53,553 nucleotides of DNA, taken from NCBI RefSeq assembly GCF_000226215.1, contig NZ_AGFF01000004.1, positions 1 through 53,553 on the forward strand. The letters are read 5' to 3'. The notes beneath the pieces were generated by a model, which worked only from the letters and a program-made list of their open reading frames with translations, did no database searches and was not told where the DNA came from. Shown one piece after another: positions 26,162 to 33,745 of the stretch. Numbering within the stretch: position 1 is the first letter of the stretch; each line of letters starts with the position of its first letter. This DNA comes from Dietzia alimentaria 72. GTDB lineage: Bacteria; Actinomycetota; Actinomycetes; Mycobacteriales; Mycobacteriaceae. The translations under genes were made by a program, and so were the position numbers.

Positions 26162-26259
26162 GAAATATCCAGTGTATTCGGCCGGGTTTTACGGCGGTCT
26201 GATACTGAGTTCAAGCGGCTATTCATTGAGCTGGCCTGGAAAAACGACCACTCGCTTGG
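26162..26259 (+). pseudogene. 5' part of a second immunity-like gene, cut by the IS element
   Basis: The frame 26162-26259 contains TEFKRLFIELAWKNDHS, clearly homologous to SEFKRLFVLLAWRNEQT of the intact one-helix protein at 25541. Upstream, the residues EKYPVYSAGFYGG, homologous to the preceding part, are in a different frame, so at least one frameshift has occurred near 26196. The membrane helix is absent here because the IS element begins. The remainder continues at 27811. Confidence 0.75.
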
Positions 26260-26288
26260 TGTCAACCTCTTTTGAACTTTTGTTTGGT

Positions 26289-27320
26289 TTAAGCCGCGAG
26301 TAGTTGTTCGACTGTGCTCGTCGCGGTGGGTGCTTTGCGTGCGGTGACGGCCAGGCGGGTGTGCTCGGGCGGGGCGGGCACGGTTGGTGGTCGTCGGAAT
26401 CGGATGGGCGTGGTGTTGTAGGCCTGGTCGGCGCTGGCTTGACGGCGTGCGTGCACTTCGCGCCAGGTTCCGGAGAAGACCTGGTCAGGGGTGTATCCGT
26501 TGACCCCGGAATGCCGGTGGGCACTGTTGTAGTGCTCGATGAATTCGTCGCACCAGCTGGCTGCATCGTGGACGTCGTCGAACAGTTGTGGGTACTGGCG
26601 GTGGTACTTGACGGTGGAGAACCAGGACTCGATGTGGGGATTGTCGTTACTGACCGCGGGCCGAGAAAGTGAGTGGGTCACGCCCCGTTTTCCCAGCAGG
26701 TCTTTCATCTTGTTGGAGGTCATCGCCGCGCCGTTGTCCGAGTGCACGACCCTGGTTCGTCCGCCGAGGGAATCGAGCACTTTGCCCATCCATTTCGCGG
26801 CCACGATGTGGTCCTCACGCGGCTGCACGGTGTGGCCGACCACCTTGCGGCTGAACAGGTCGATCGCCGCGTACAAGGCGAACGACTGTCCCCGGTACTG
26901 CCCAGGAAGGACCGTGATGTCCCAGCACAGCACCTGCCCCGGGCCGGTGGCCCGCAGGTCCGGGGCCTGTCGCCGAGCCGCATCTGGGGTGCCGGCCCGG
27001 CGTTGCCGACGGCACGAGGGTCGCTCGATCACCCGGGCGATGCGGTGGAACGTGGCCAGGCTGACGAAGCTGCCCTCACCCTGGTCCAGGCTCAGGTAGT
27101 AGACCTGCTCGACCGGCACCCCGTCATGGGCATTGAGCTGGTCGATAATCCACGCCCGCTCCTGGTCAGTGATAGCCGTGGGCTGGCGCCGATCGCGGTG
27201 CGCAATCGGCTCGGCCACGCCCGGCCTGGGATTTCGCCGGTAGTGCAGCGCCGACTTGGCCAACCCGATCAACGCCATCGCGGCCGTCTGCGTCGTTCCA
27301 GCGCCGGTGAGCTCGGCCAA
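26289..27320 (-). CDS. IS3-family transposase, OrfB
   Basis: A 343-aa DDE transposase of the retroviral-integrase fold. The catalytic triad can be placed: Asp in CWDITVLPG, Asp in VVHSDNGAAM, and Glu in NDNPHIESWFSTVKYHRQYP, with Lys/Arg following. An HTH_21-like segment (TFHRIARVI) precedes it. The frame has no ATG near its start and begins TTG at 27320; the reading frame extends upstream to overlap the orfA end in the -1 frame. It is probably made mainly as an OrfAB fusion by programmed frameshift. Confidence 0.92.
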   Translation of the reverse strand: MAELTGAGTTQTAAMALIGLAKSALHYRRNPRPGVAEPIAHRDRRQPTAITDQERAWIIDQLNAHDGVPVEQVYYLSLDQGEGSFVSLATFHRIARVIERPSCRRQRRAGTPDAARRQAPDLRATGPGQVLCWDITVLPGQYRGQSFALYAAIDLFSRKVVGHTVQPREDHIVAAKWMGKVLDSLGGRTRVVHSDNGAAMTSNKMKDLLGKRGVTHSLSRPAVSNDNPHIESWFSTVKYHRQYPQLFDDVHDAASWCDEFIEHYNSAHRHSGVNGYTPDQVFSGTWREVHARRQASADQAYNTTPIRFRRPPTVPAPPEHTRLAVTARKAPTATSTVEQLLAA

Positions 27321-27373
27321 CAGTCGACCTTCGGCGGCGACGAGCTCGTCGAACCAGGCCTGCTGCTGGTCGG

Positions 27374-27757
27374 TCAGTCGCTTTCCGCCTTGTCGGGTTC
27401 GACGCCATGTGAGTGCATGACGTCGATAGCTTTTCCCAGCGCATCAGCCACTTTCCGGGACCGATCGATCTCACCTTCGAGCTCGTCGATCTGGGAATCA
27501 CGCTCGGCGAGCAGTCGCTTGAGTCGCTCGATCTCGGAGATATCCTTGTGCGTCATACGACCAGACTGACGCGGGATCTTGCCGGAGTCGAGGTCCCCGT
27601 CGGTGAACGCCGCCCGCCACCGGTACATCTGATCTCGTCCGATCTCATGCACCTCCAAGTACGCCGCTTTCCTCCCGTGCTTGGTCCGCGTATAGGCCAA
27701 CACGTGCTCCCGGATCTGATCCGGCGTGAACTGCCGAGGTTCGACCGTCACACTCAT
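27374..27757 (-). CDS. IS3-family transposase, OrfA
   Basis: A 127-aa DNA-binding protein with an N-terminal helix-turn-helix (residues about 10-55, ending in IGRDQMYRWRAAF) and a C-terminal leucine-zipper-like coiled coil (IERLKRLLAERDSQIDELEGE). An AGGGAG ribosome site 9 nt before the ATG at 27757 supports this start; an ATG at 27763 is nearly equivalent. The end overlaps the open part of orfB in the -1 frame. Confidence 0.88.
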   Translation of the reverse strand: MSVTVEPRQFTPDQIREHVLAYTRTKHGRKAAYLEVHEIGRDQMYRWRAAFTDGDLDSGKIPRQSGRMTHKDISEIERLKRLLAERDSQIDELEGEIDRSRKVADALGKAIDVMHSHGVEPDKAESD

Positions 27758-27810
27758 AGCCATCAACTCCCTGACCTCCGGTTCACAACCATCCTGCCCC
27801 TCAGGGCTCA

Positions 27811-27885
27811 CGCGAAGTCCTCATACTGTCGACCGTCGCGATCGGCGTCACTCTGCTCGGGATGCGGTTCCTCGGCTGGCGCTGA
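27811..27885 (+). pseudogene. 3' part of the IS-split immunity-like gene
   Basis: The frame reads REVLILSTVAIGVTLLGMR and ends at a TGA at 27883-27885. It is a membrane helix of the same length and place as the C-terminal helix of the intact protein at 25541. It follows the IS end directly and precedes the convergent alcohol dehydrogenase stop by 4 bp. Rejoined with 26162-26259 it rebuilds a homologous one-helix protein. Confidence 0.7.
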
Positions 27886-27889
27886 CCTA

Positions 27890-28948
27890 TCAGAACGTCT
27901 TGGCGTCGATCACGAACCGGTACCGGACGTCCGAGTCCACCACTCGGTCGTAGGCCTCGTTGATCTTGTCCGCGGCGATGAGTTCGATCTGCGCTGTGAC
28001 ACCGTGCTCGGCGCAGAAATCGAGCATCTCCTGCGTCTCGGGGATGCCGCCGATCATGGAGCCGGTGAGGATCTTTCGTCCGCCGGTCACCGAGCCGGCA
28101 CGGAGGGACATCGGCTCGGTCGGGATGCCGATCTCCACCATCGCCCCACGCGGCTTGAGCGCGCCGAGATACCGGTCCAGCGGTAGGTTGGCGGACACGG
28201 TGTTGAGGATGACGTCGAAGGTCCCGCGTAGTTTCCGTAGGTTCTCCTTCCCCTCGTCGCCGGCGGTCGCGTAGTGCTCGACGGCGCCGAATTTCAGGGA
28301 GTCGTCGCGCTTGGACGTGGTCTGGGAGAGCACCGTGACCTCGGCACCCATAGCCACCGCAAGCTGCACGCCCACGTGTCCGAGGCCGCCCATGCCGATC
28401 ACGGCGACCTTGCTGTCGGGGCCGACGTTCCACTGGCGCAGCGGTGAGAACATGGTGATGCCCGCGCAGAGCAGGGGCGCTGCGGCGGCCGGGTCGAGTC
28501 CCTCTGGCACGGAGACGACCATCTGCTCCTCCACCACGATGTGTGTGGAGTACCCGCCCTGGGTCACGGGGCCTTCGGGATGCCCCTCGGGCAGCGGTGA
28601 ACCGTAGGTTGCCACGGATCCGCGCTCGCACTCCTGCTCCTGGCCCGCCAGACATGACGCGCATTCGTGGCAGGCGCCCACCAGACAGCCGACGCCCACG
28701 CGGTCGCCGACCTTGTGGCGGGTGACCTCGGAGCCGACCTCGCGAACGATGCCGACGATCTCGTGGCCCGGCGTCACCGGGTAGGGGGTGCGACCCCACT
28801 CGCCGCGGGCGAGGTGGATGTCTGAGTGGCAGATGCCGGAGAACTCGATCTCGATCTGCACGTCCTCTGGACCGGTGTCCCGACGCCGGATGGTGGTCTT
28901 CTCCAGTGGGGCGTCCGGGGCGGTCGCGGTGAAGGCGGCGACGTCCAT
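27890..28948 (-). CDS. Zn-dependent NADP(H) alcohol dehydrogenase
   Basis: A 352-aa medium-chain dehydrogenase of the cinnamyl-alcohol/YahK type, likely reducing aldehydes in the cytosol. Catalytic zinc ligands are Cys in GICHSD and the GHE motif at PGHEIVG. The structural zinc site has four Cys ([17 protein letters not shown]). The Rossmann motif is GMGGLGHVG, followed by SQTTSKRDD, where an NADP-favouring Ser-Lys replaces the usual Asp. An excellent GAAGGAG ribosome site supports the ATG. The DNA just beyond its stop is the remnant of the split membrane protein gene. Confidence 0.93.
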   Translation of the reverse strand: MDVAAFTATAPDAPLEKTTIRRRDTGPEDVQIEIEFSGICHSDIHLARGEWGRTPYPVTPGHEIVGIVREVGSEVTRHKVGDRVGVGCLVGACHECASCLAGQEQECERGSVATYGSPLPEGHPEGPVTQGGYSTHIVVEEQMVVSVPEGLDPAAAAPLLCAGITMFSPLRQWNVGPDSKVAVIGMGGLGHVGVQLAVAMGAEVTVLSQTTSKRDDSLKFGAVEHYATAGDEGKENLRKLRGTFDVILNTVSANLPLDRYLGALKPRGAMVEIGIPTEPMSLRAGSVTGGRKILTGSMIGGIPETQEMLDFCAEHGVTAQIELIAADKINEAYDRVVDSDVRYRFVIDAKTF

Positions 28949-29144
28949 GTGGGTCTCCTTCGGATCGGGGATAACGAGTGCCTGGCAGGCAAAGGTGCCT
29001 GACGGCTCTCTGCGCCAGAGTAAGCGCGTTCAACCCGATGCGTTGGTGACCGGCGCCTCACCAGTGCTGACGGCATCCGGCCAGTAGGTGCTGCCTACCG
29101 CCGGAACGGTGTGGGTTGCATGCCTGCGGACGTAGTCTCGGCGT

Positions 29145-29525
29145 ATGAGATATTCCACCGCGAAGGCCGTCCGGTACTGGGCGATGCCCGCTGCTCTGGG
29201 GACGATGGGCGTGCTGCACTTCGTGGCGCCCCGACAGTTCGACGGGCTCGTTCCGCCCGAGCTGCCCGGTAGTCGGCGAACCTGGACGTACGGGTCTGGC
29301 GTCGTTGAACTGGCCGTGGCCGGGCTACTTGCCAACCGGGACACCCGAGCACTAGGCGGCGCCGCGGCGATGGCCCTGTTCCTGGGCGTTCTACCCGGCA
29401 ACATGCAGATGGTCCGCGCGTGGCGGAACAAGCCGGTGTGGCCGTACCAGGTGATCGCGTGGGGTCGACTGCCACTGCAGGTGCCGATGATTCTCGCGGC
29501 CGACCGGATCCGCCGCAGCGCCTGA
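29145..29525 (+). CDS. DoxX-like membrane protein
   Basis: A 126-aa protein with about four hydrophobic segments. MGVLHFVAPRQFDGLVPPELPG matches the start of DoxX/DoxD-like proteins with a conserved H-F and P-x-LP pair. YGSGVVELAVAGLLA and NMQMVRAWRNKP continue the family pattern. It is divergent from the alcohol dehydrogenase with 196 bp between them. The family is linked to redox or detoxification in some bacteria; the role here is unknown. Confidence 0.82.
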   Translation: MRYSTAKAVRYWAMPAALGTMGVLHFVAPRQFDGLVPPELPGSRRTWTYGSGVVELAVAGLLANRDTRALGGAAAMALFLGVLPGNMQMVRAWRNKPVWPYQVIAWGRLPLQVPMILAADRIRRSA

Positions 29526-29549
29526 GCTGACGCCGCGGCGGAGTCCTGG

Positions 29550-30398
29550 TTAACTACCGGTCGGTGGCTGGTCCTCGGGGCCGTAATGCTGAGACTGCTG
29601 CTGTGTCTCCGGCTGCGCGGCCGGGTACTGCGCGCTCGGGCCGGCTGGCGGCTGGAACGCCGGCCCGGGTGTGGTCGCAGCGGCCGGCGGGGGACCTTCG
29701 CGTCGAAGCGCGACCAACGCCGCGCAGATGATGACGATCACGTACGCCACCACCGTCACGTACAGGCCTGCTCCTGCGCTGACCCCCGAGGTGATATCGG
29801 ACGGCTCGGACGACGGTGGCGAGTCGTCGGTGATCACCACGGCCAGTATGGTCACCGCGGCGATGATGACCTGGGGGACGACACCCATGATCGCGACGAC
29901 CGCGCCGAGTTGGCGGGCTGTGGTGAGCATGAGCAGGCCACCGAGCAGGATGAGCACGGCGGACAGCGTCAGCATCCCGGCGAGAGGGTCGAGCATCGTC
30001 CGAAGCATGATCTCGAAGAAGCCGAGCTCGAGGGCGTCGCTGTTCGAGAGGCCACGCTGGGCAGCGGAGCTGAGGCCTATCGACCCCCGTGCGCTGACTG
30101 TCATGGTGCCGTCGACGAGGTCAAATGAGTTGTCCCTCATCCATGCCAGGCTCGGCGCGATGAGGAGCAGCAGCCCCATGACCATAGTGATGCCAGCCGC
30201 GACGAGCGCCGGAATGTCACGGAGGGTGAACGCCATCAGCCGTGTGCCGAGCTGCGACCTCTGACGTGGGGGTCGCTGAGGGGCGTAGCCGGGCTGGGGA
30301 TAGCCGGGCGGGGCGAACTGCTGCTGGCTCTGGTTTTGACTCTGGTTCTGGTTTCGCGGGGGTTGGTTTTGATCGTAAAATTCCTGTGGTCCACTCAC
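29550..30398 (-). CDS. Four-helix membrane protein with Gln/Pro-rich ends
   Basis: A 282-aa envelope protein. Residues 1-50 are a disordered Asn/Gln/Pro/Tyr tract (PGYPQPGYAPQ). Then come four membrane helices, with a large loop between the first and second (residues about 80-125) and a Ser-rich loop between the third and fourth. The tail is Pro/Ala/Gln-rich. The GTG at 30398 overlaps the stop of the upstream gene (GTGA) and has AGGAGGTGG in front. Both proteins share the helix-loop-helix-helix plan and are probably distant paralogues made as a pair. Function unknown. Confidence 0.78.
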   Translation of the reverse strand: MSGPQEFYDQNQPPRNQNQSQNQSQQQFAPPGYPQPGYAPQRPPRQRSQLGTRLMAFTLRDIPALVAAGITMVMGLLLLIAPSLAWMRDNSFDLVDGTMTVSARGSIGLSSAAQRGLSNSDALELGFFEIMLRTMLDPLAGMLTLSAVLILLGGLLMLTTARQLGAVVAIMGVVPQVIIAAVTILAVVITDDSPPSSEPSDITSGVSAGAGLYVTVVAYVIVIICAALVALRREGPPPAAATTPGPAFQPPAGPSAQYPAAQPETQQQSQHYGPEDQPPTGS

Positions 30399-31249
30399 GC
30401 CATCCACCTCCTGATCCGAATCGTCTCGCGGTAGATGATCATTCCCAGGTAGATGAGGAGCGCCAGCGTCATGAGGGTCATGGCGAAGGTCGACAGGCCC
30501 AATCCGAACCGGGCCTCCGGGATGATCGAGCCGAACAGGTCGGAGAAGACGTCGGTCGGGTCGGTCAGGGCGGAGCCGGCCTTGGTGGTGGCTTCGGCGA
30601 GATTGCCGACCATCTCGGAGGGGATCCGGGCATAGCCGAGGAACACGGTTCCCAGCAGCATCAGTGAGGCGCCCAGGAGCTGTGCGCGAGCGATCGCGAC
30701 GAGTACTCCGCCCGCCACCAGGCACAGGGCCGCCACCACGAGGAGGATCCCGATGGAGATGGTGATCGCCCTGACGGAGTCGAGGTCGGACCCGGAGAGC
30801 GAGTTCATCATTGCCATGTCGCCCCAGCGGCTCCCGCTGGAGGCCGAGACCCCCCGGAACGGCGCCACGGTGTACTCGACCATTTCGCCCATCGATCGGT
30901 CGAACATGGCCCACCAGGAGAACAGGCAGCTCATCAACGTGAGCAATCCCGCCAAGACGGCGAGCGCACCGGGCAGTCGCATGACCCGCTCCTGCCACGG
31001 CATGGACTTCACGCGACGCGCGCTGTTAGTGGCTATCGCGGCTGCGGCCCCGGCGTACTGCTGGCCCGGCTGCGGGTAACCGGGGTGCGGGTAGCCGGGC
31101 GGCTGGTGGCCCGACTGCTTCCAGGCCTCTGCGGACTCCCACTGCGAGTAGGCGGCCGGCGGGCCGTCGAACGTGGGAAACTGCTGTGTCGGTTCCGGTC
31201 CGGGTGCTGGCTTGGGCTCTGAGGCCGCAGACCGGTCATCTTCGGTCAT
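30395..31249 (-). CDS. Four-helix membrane protein with Pro/Gly/Tyr-rich N-terminus
   Basis: A 284-aa envelope protein. Residues 1-65 are polar and Pro-rich, with repeats of PGYPHPGYPQPGQQY. The first helix (LPGALAVLAGLLTLMSCLFSWW) is followed by a large loop and three more helices. The ATG at 31249 has AAGGAG upstream. It starts a two-gene operon with the protein ending at 29550. The intergenic region to 31417 holds promoters for this gene and for the divergent one. No known domain was recognised. Confidence 0.78.
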   Translation of the reverse strand: MTEDDRSAASEPKPAPGPEPTQQFPTFDGPPAAYSQWESAEAWKQSGHQPPGYPHPGYPQPGQQYAGAAAAIATNSARRVKSMPWQERVMRLPGALAVLAGLLTLMSCLFSWWAMFDRSMGEMVEYTVAPFRGVSASSGSRWGDMAMMNSLSGSDLDSVRAITISIGILLVVAALCLVAGGVLVAIARAQLLGASLMLLGTVFLGYARIPSEMVGNLAEATTKAGSALTDPTDVFSDLFGSIIPEARFGLGLSTFAMTLMTLALLIYLGMIIYRETIRIRRWMA

Positions 31250-31416
31250 CGCGAAGAAACTCCTTATTAGTCCGACGTCGGGCCGGATACGCGGATCGTG
31301 TAGTAATCGAATGGTAGTGGAGGTCTCCGACATTGGGGGATCCGAGCCTGGCCGCACGAACCACAGGCGATCATTAGGTGACTCAGGACGACGCGGGATC
31401 GTCCGGGAGGGGAGCG

Positions 31417-31989
31417 ATGACCGGAAACGGTGGCTACCACGACTGGTACCAGCAGGGAACGCCTGATGGGCCCGAATACGACTGGACGGCGGCCGATCCA
31501 CGGTCATCGGGCCGGGGGCTGGCCATCGCGCTGGCCGCCGGTTCGGTGGTGCTCCTGGTGGCGGCGCTTCTCGTCGTCCTGGTGATCCAGCTCCGTGGCT
31601 CGGGAGACGGCGGCCCCGTGACCGGGGGAGAGATTGTCACCGTTACCTCGACCGCGCCGACGGGGACCTCAGTGTCCGGCTCCAGCACGTCGAGATCCGA
31701 ACGGACGACGACGACGAGGACCCGCGCTTCCGCGCCCGGCGGCCTCGTCGAGGAGTGCAGCGACTCGGGTGGCCCGGATCTGCCCCGCTCGGGCCGGGGC
31801 ACGCAGGCCACGAGTTGCCCGTTTGCGAACTCCGTGCGCGACGCCTACCTCGATACCGCACGTCCGGGCGAGTCCGCCACGGTCGACGCATACAGCCCGG
31901 TGACAGGCCAGAGCTATCAGATGCGCTGCACCGGGGGCGATGTCGTCACCTGTCGTGGTGGCAATAACGCCGTCGTCTACCTCTACTGA
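31417..31989 (+). CDS. Single-pass membrane protein with a four-Cys extracellular domain
   Basis: A 190-aa protein: a short cytoplasmic part, one membrane helix (AIALAAGSVVLLVAALLVVLVI), a Thr/Ser/Arg-rich stalk (residues about 75-110), then a compact domain of about 80 residues with four Cys (EECSD, TSCPFANSV, MRCTGG, VTCRGG). The pattern C-PFAxxVxDAYL...SPVTGQSYxMxC...GGNNAVVYLY recurs, from memory, in secreted or kinase-linked proteins of mycolic-acid bacteria. A GGGAGGGGAG ribosome site fixes the ATG. Only 1 bp separates it from the next gene. A ligand-binding or adhesion role is speculative. Confidence 0.75.
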   Translation: MTGNGGYHDWYQQGTPDGPEYDWTAADPRSSGRGLAIALAAGSVVLLVAALLVVLVIQLRGSGDGGPVTGGEIVTVTSTAPTGTSVSGSSTSRSERTTTTRTRASAPGGLVEECSDSGGPDLPRSGRGTQATSCPFANSVRDAYLDTARPGESATVDAYSPVTGQSYQMRCTGGDVVTCRGGNNAVVYLY

Positions 31990-31990
31990 C

Positions 31991-32959
31991 GTGGTAGCCA
32001 CCTCCGGGGTGCCGGCCACCGAATCCGAGACCGGACTTACCGGCCCCGTACGGATTCGTGGGTCATGGACTGCGTTCGTCGTCGTGCTGATCGTCGTTGT
32101 CGTCGTCCTCGTTGCTACTGGGTGTTCCACAGCTCTTGTCGACGCTCCGCGGGGGACGGTGACCACCGTCGTCACCGCGCCGGTCCAGGGCGGGGTGGCA
32201 GATCAGGCACCCGCCCCCGAGCCCGCCCCCGAGCCCGACCAGCCCGAACCCGCCGCGACGGACGCGTTCGATCGGATCGCCGCGGCCCTGCCGGCCGGCT
32301 CAGGACTGGCCGTGGCGCCGGTCGGGCGTCCCGATCTGCTGCGCACGGCCGGGGACATCAGCACCGACGTCGCATGGTCCACCATCAAGGTCCCGCTCGC
32401 GATCGCCGCACTTCGCGTCTCTCCTGACCTGGCCGGCGTCGCGGAGCAGGCCATCACGGTCTCCGACAACGCCGCCGCTGAGACTCTCTGGGCCGCCCTC
32501 GGTGGTGAGCCCGGAGCGTCGGCCGCCGTCGAGGGGGTCATGGCGCAGGCCGGCGGTGACGGCCTCACCCGCGTCCCGACCAGTCGCCTGCGACCTGGTT
32601 TCAGTATCTTCGGCCAGACCCGGTGGGCACTCGGCGATCAGGCGCTGTTCGCCGCGGGAGTCGCGTGCATGCCGGACGCTGATGCCGTACTCGGGATGAT
32701 GGCGCGTATCGACCCCTCGCAGCAGTGGGGACTCGGGCGGGTGCCGGGGGCATTGTTCAAAGGCGGATGGGGGCCAGGTGCGGGCGGAACCGGTTATCTC
32801 GTCAGGCAGTTCGGGGTGATCGACACGGCCGGCGGCAGGGCAGGCGTGGCCATTGCGACGTACGCCGCGGACATGGGCAGCGGAGCGATGCAGCTCAGCG
32901 AGATCGCGGACCGGGTCGCCGCCGAGGCCGGAAGTCTGCACGGGGGACAGTGCCGTTGA
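31991..32959 (+). CDS. Lipoprotein of the beta-lactamase/serine hydrolase fold
   Basis: A 322-aa predicted lipoprotein. A membrane segment (FVVVLIVVVVVLVATGC) ends in a lipobox-like VATGC, with Cys as the acylation site. A Pro/Glu-rich spacer follows. Three class A-type motifs are recognisable: STIK (S-x-x-K), SDN, and KGG in place of KTG. I do not see the omega-loop Glu of true class A beta-lactamases. It may therefore be a penicillin-binding-like or peptidoglycan-related protein, not a resistance enzyme. The GTG start lies 2 bp after the upstream stop, implying coupling. An in-frame GTG slightly downstream is also possible. Confidence 0.75.
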   Translation: MVATSGVPATESETGLTGPVRIRGSWTAFVVVLIVVVVVLVATGCSTALVDAPRGTVTTVVTAPVQGGVADQAPAPEPAPEPDQPEPAATDAFDRIAAALPAGSGLAVAPVGRPDLLRTAGDISTDVAWSTIKVPLAIAALRVSPDLAGVAEQAITVSDNAAAETLWAALGGEPGASAAVEGVMAQAGGDGLTRVPTSRLRPGFSIFGQTRWALGDQALFAAGVACMPDADAVLGMMARIDPSQQWGLGRVPGALFKGGWGPGAGGTGYLVRQFGVIDTAGGRAGVAIATYAADMGSGAMQLSEIADRVAAEAGSLHGGQCR

Positions 32960-32998
32960 CGCCCCCGCGCCCGCCTGGAGAGTGAGACGATTCCCCCT

Positions 32999-33745
32999 GT
33001 GAACATGATTGCTCTGATCCTGCTCGTCGCCGGTGTACTGACGCTCGTGGCGGGCATCGCGCTCATGGTGGCCGGCGGGCGTGCTGGTAGCGAGCCGGCG
33101 GTCACGGGATACGCCGACTGGGCGGACGCGGGGCCGGGCCGGACGCGGCCGGGAGTTGTCGTGGGCGCGCTGCTGGCGACGCTCGGAGTGGTCCTCGGCG
33201 GCTCCGGTGTAGTGGTGCTGGCGACGAACTCGGGCGGGGGCGCGGAGAGGGTGGTCGCGGCTGACGACCGGGCTGGCTCCACCCCCATGACGCCGTGGAC
33301 GTCCACCACCGGAGAGACCGCCTCGACCTCGGAGATCGCCACGGCCACACAGACCACCACGATTACGCAGTCCACCGAGGCCCCGGCCGCGCCGCAAGAA
33401 AATACCGGGGGCAGTGGCGACCTCGGTCTATCCACGCCGATCACCCGCCCCAGCTGCGACGGCCGGGGCATCGTCGTCCTCTACTCGGCGGTCACGCCGG
33501 GGGCCTACGAGTCGGAGATCCGGACCGCCCTGGCCAACAATCCTGGTGCGAAGTACCTGCGGACCGACCAGTCGTGCCCGTCGCTCCGGCAGAGGGACGA
33601 CAACGGCAATGTCATCTATGCGGTGTACCGCGACTCCGGTTACACGAGGGCGGAGGTGTGTGCGGACGTGGCGGTCGCACCGGGCGGCGCCTACGGGCGG
33701 TGGCTCGACACCACCAGTGATCCGTCCCAGCTCGTCACCTGCTGA
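32999..33745 (+). CDS. Two-helix membrane protein with extracellular Cys domain
   Basis: A 248-aa protein. Residues 1-30 form one helix, residues about 50-75 a second, then a Thr/Ser-rich stalk (residues about 90-140) and a C-terminal domain with four Cys (PSCDG, QSCPSLR, EVCAD, VTC). The segment GRGIVVLYSAVTPGAYESEI and YLRTDQSCPSLRQ resemble, from memory, an extracellular module found behind the membrane helix of some actinobacterial Ser/Thr kinases. No kinase domain is present here. GTG at 32999 or ATG at 33005 could be used. It follows the lipoprotein by 39 bp, probably in one operon. The end overlaps the convergent adenosine deaminase by 11 bp. Confidence 0.72.
   Translation: MNMIALILLVAGVLTLVAGIALMVAGGRAGSEPAVTGYADWADAGPGRTRPGVVVGALLATLGVVLGGSGVVVLATNSGGGAERVVAADDRAGSTPMTPWTSTTGETASTSEIATATQTTTITQSTEAPAAPQENTGGSGDLGLSTPITRPSCDGRGIVVLYSAVTPGAYESEIRTALANNPGAKYLRTDQSCPSLRQRDDNGNVIYAVYRDSGYTRAEVCADVAVAPGGAYGRWLDTTSDPSQLVTC

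Larger units (their letters stand above)
26260..27787 (-). mobile_element. IS3-family insertion sequence
   Basis: Contains orfA and orfB in the usual overlapping -1 arrangement. The proposed ends start TGTCAACC on the left (26260) and TGTGAACC on the right (from 27787 inward), an 8-bp near-match, with flanking homology breaking close to both. No convincing target duplication is visible, so ends may be a few to about 20 bp off. It splits an immunity-like gene: the two halves lie at 26162-26259 and 27811-27885. Both ORFs look intact, so the element may still be mobile. Confidence 0.8.

Noticed and set aside
26254-27814. Exact target-site duplication for the IS element (CGC at 26254-26256 region and 27811-27813)
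   Set aside because: A 3-bp match in GC-rich DNA is not convincing, and it would put the ends outside the best inverted-repeat match.
30399-30998. Upstream extension of the minus-strand membrane protein ending at 29550
   Set aside because: The extension would overlap the preceding coupled gene in another frame; a GTG with AGGAGG at 30398 explains the start.
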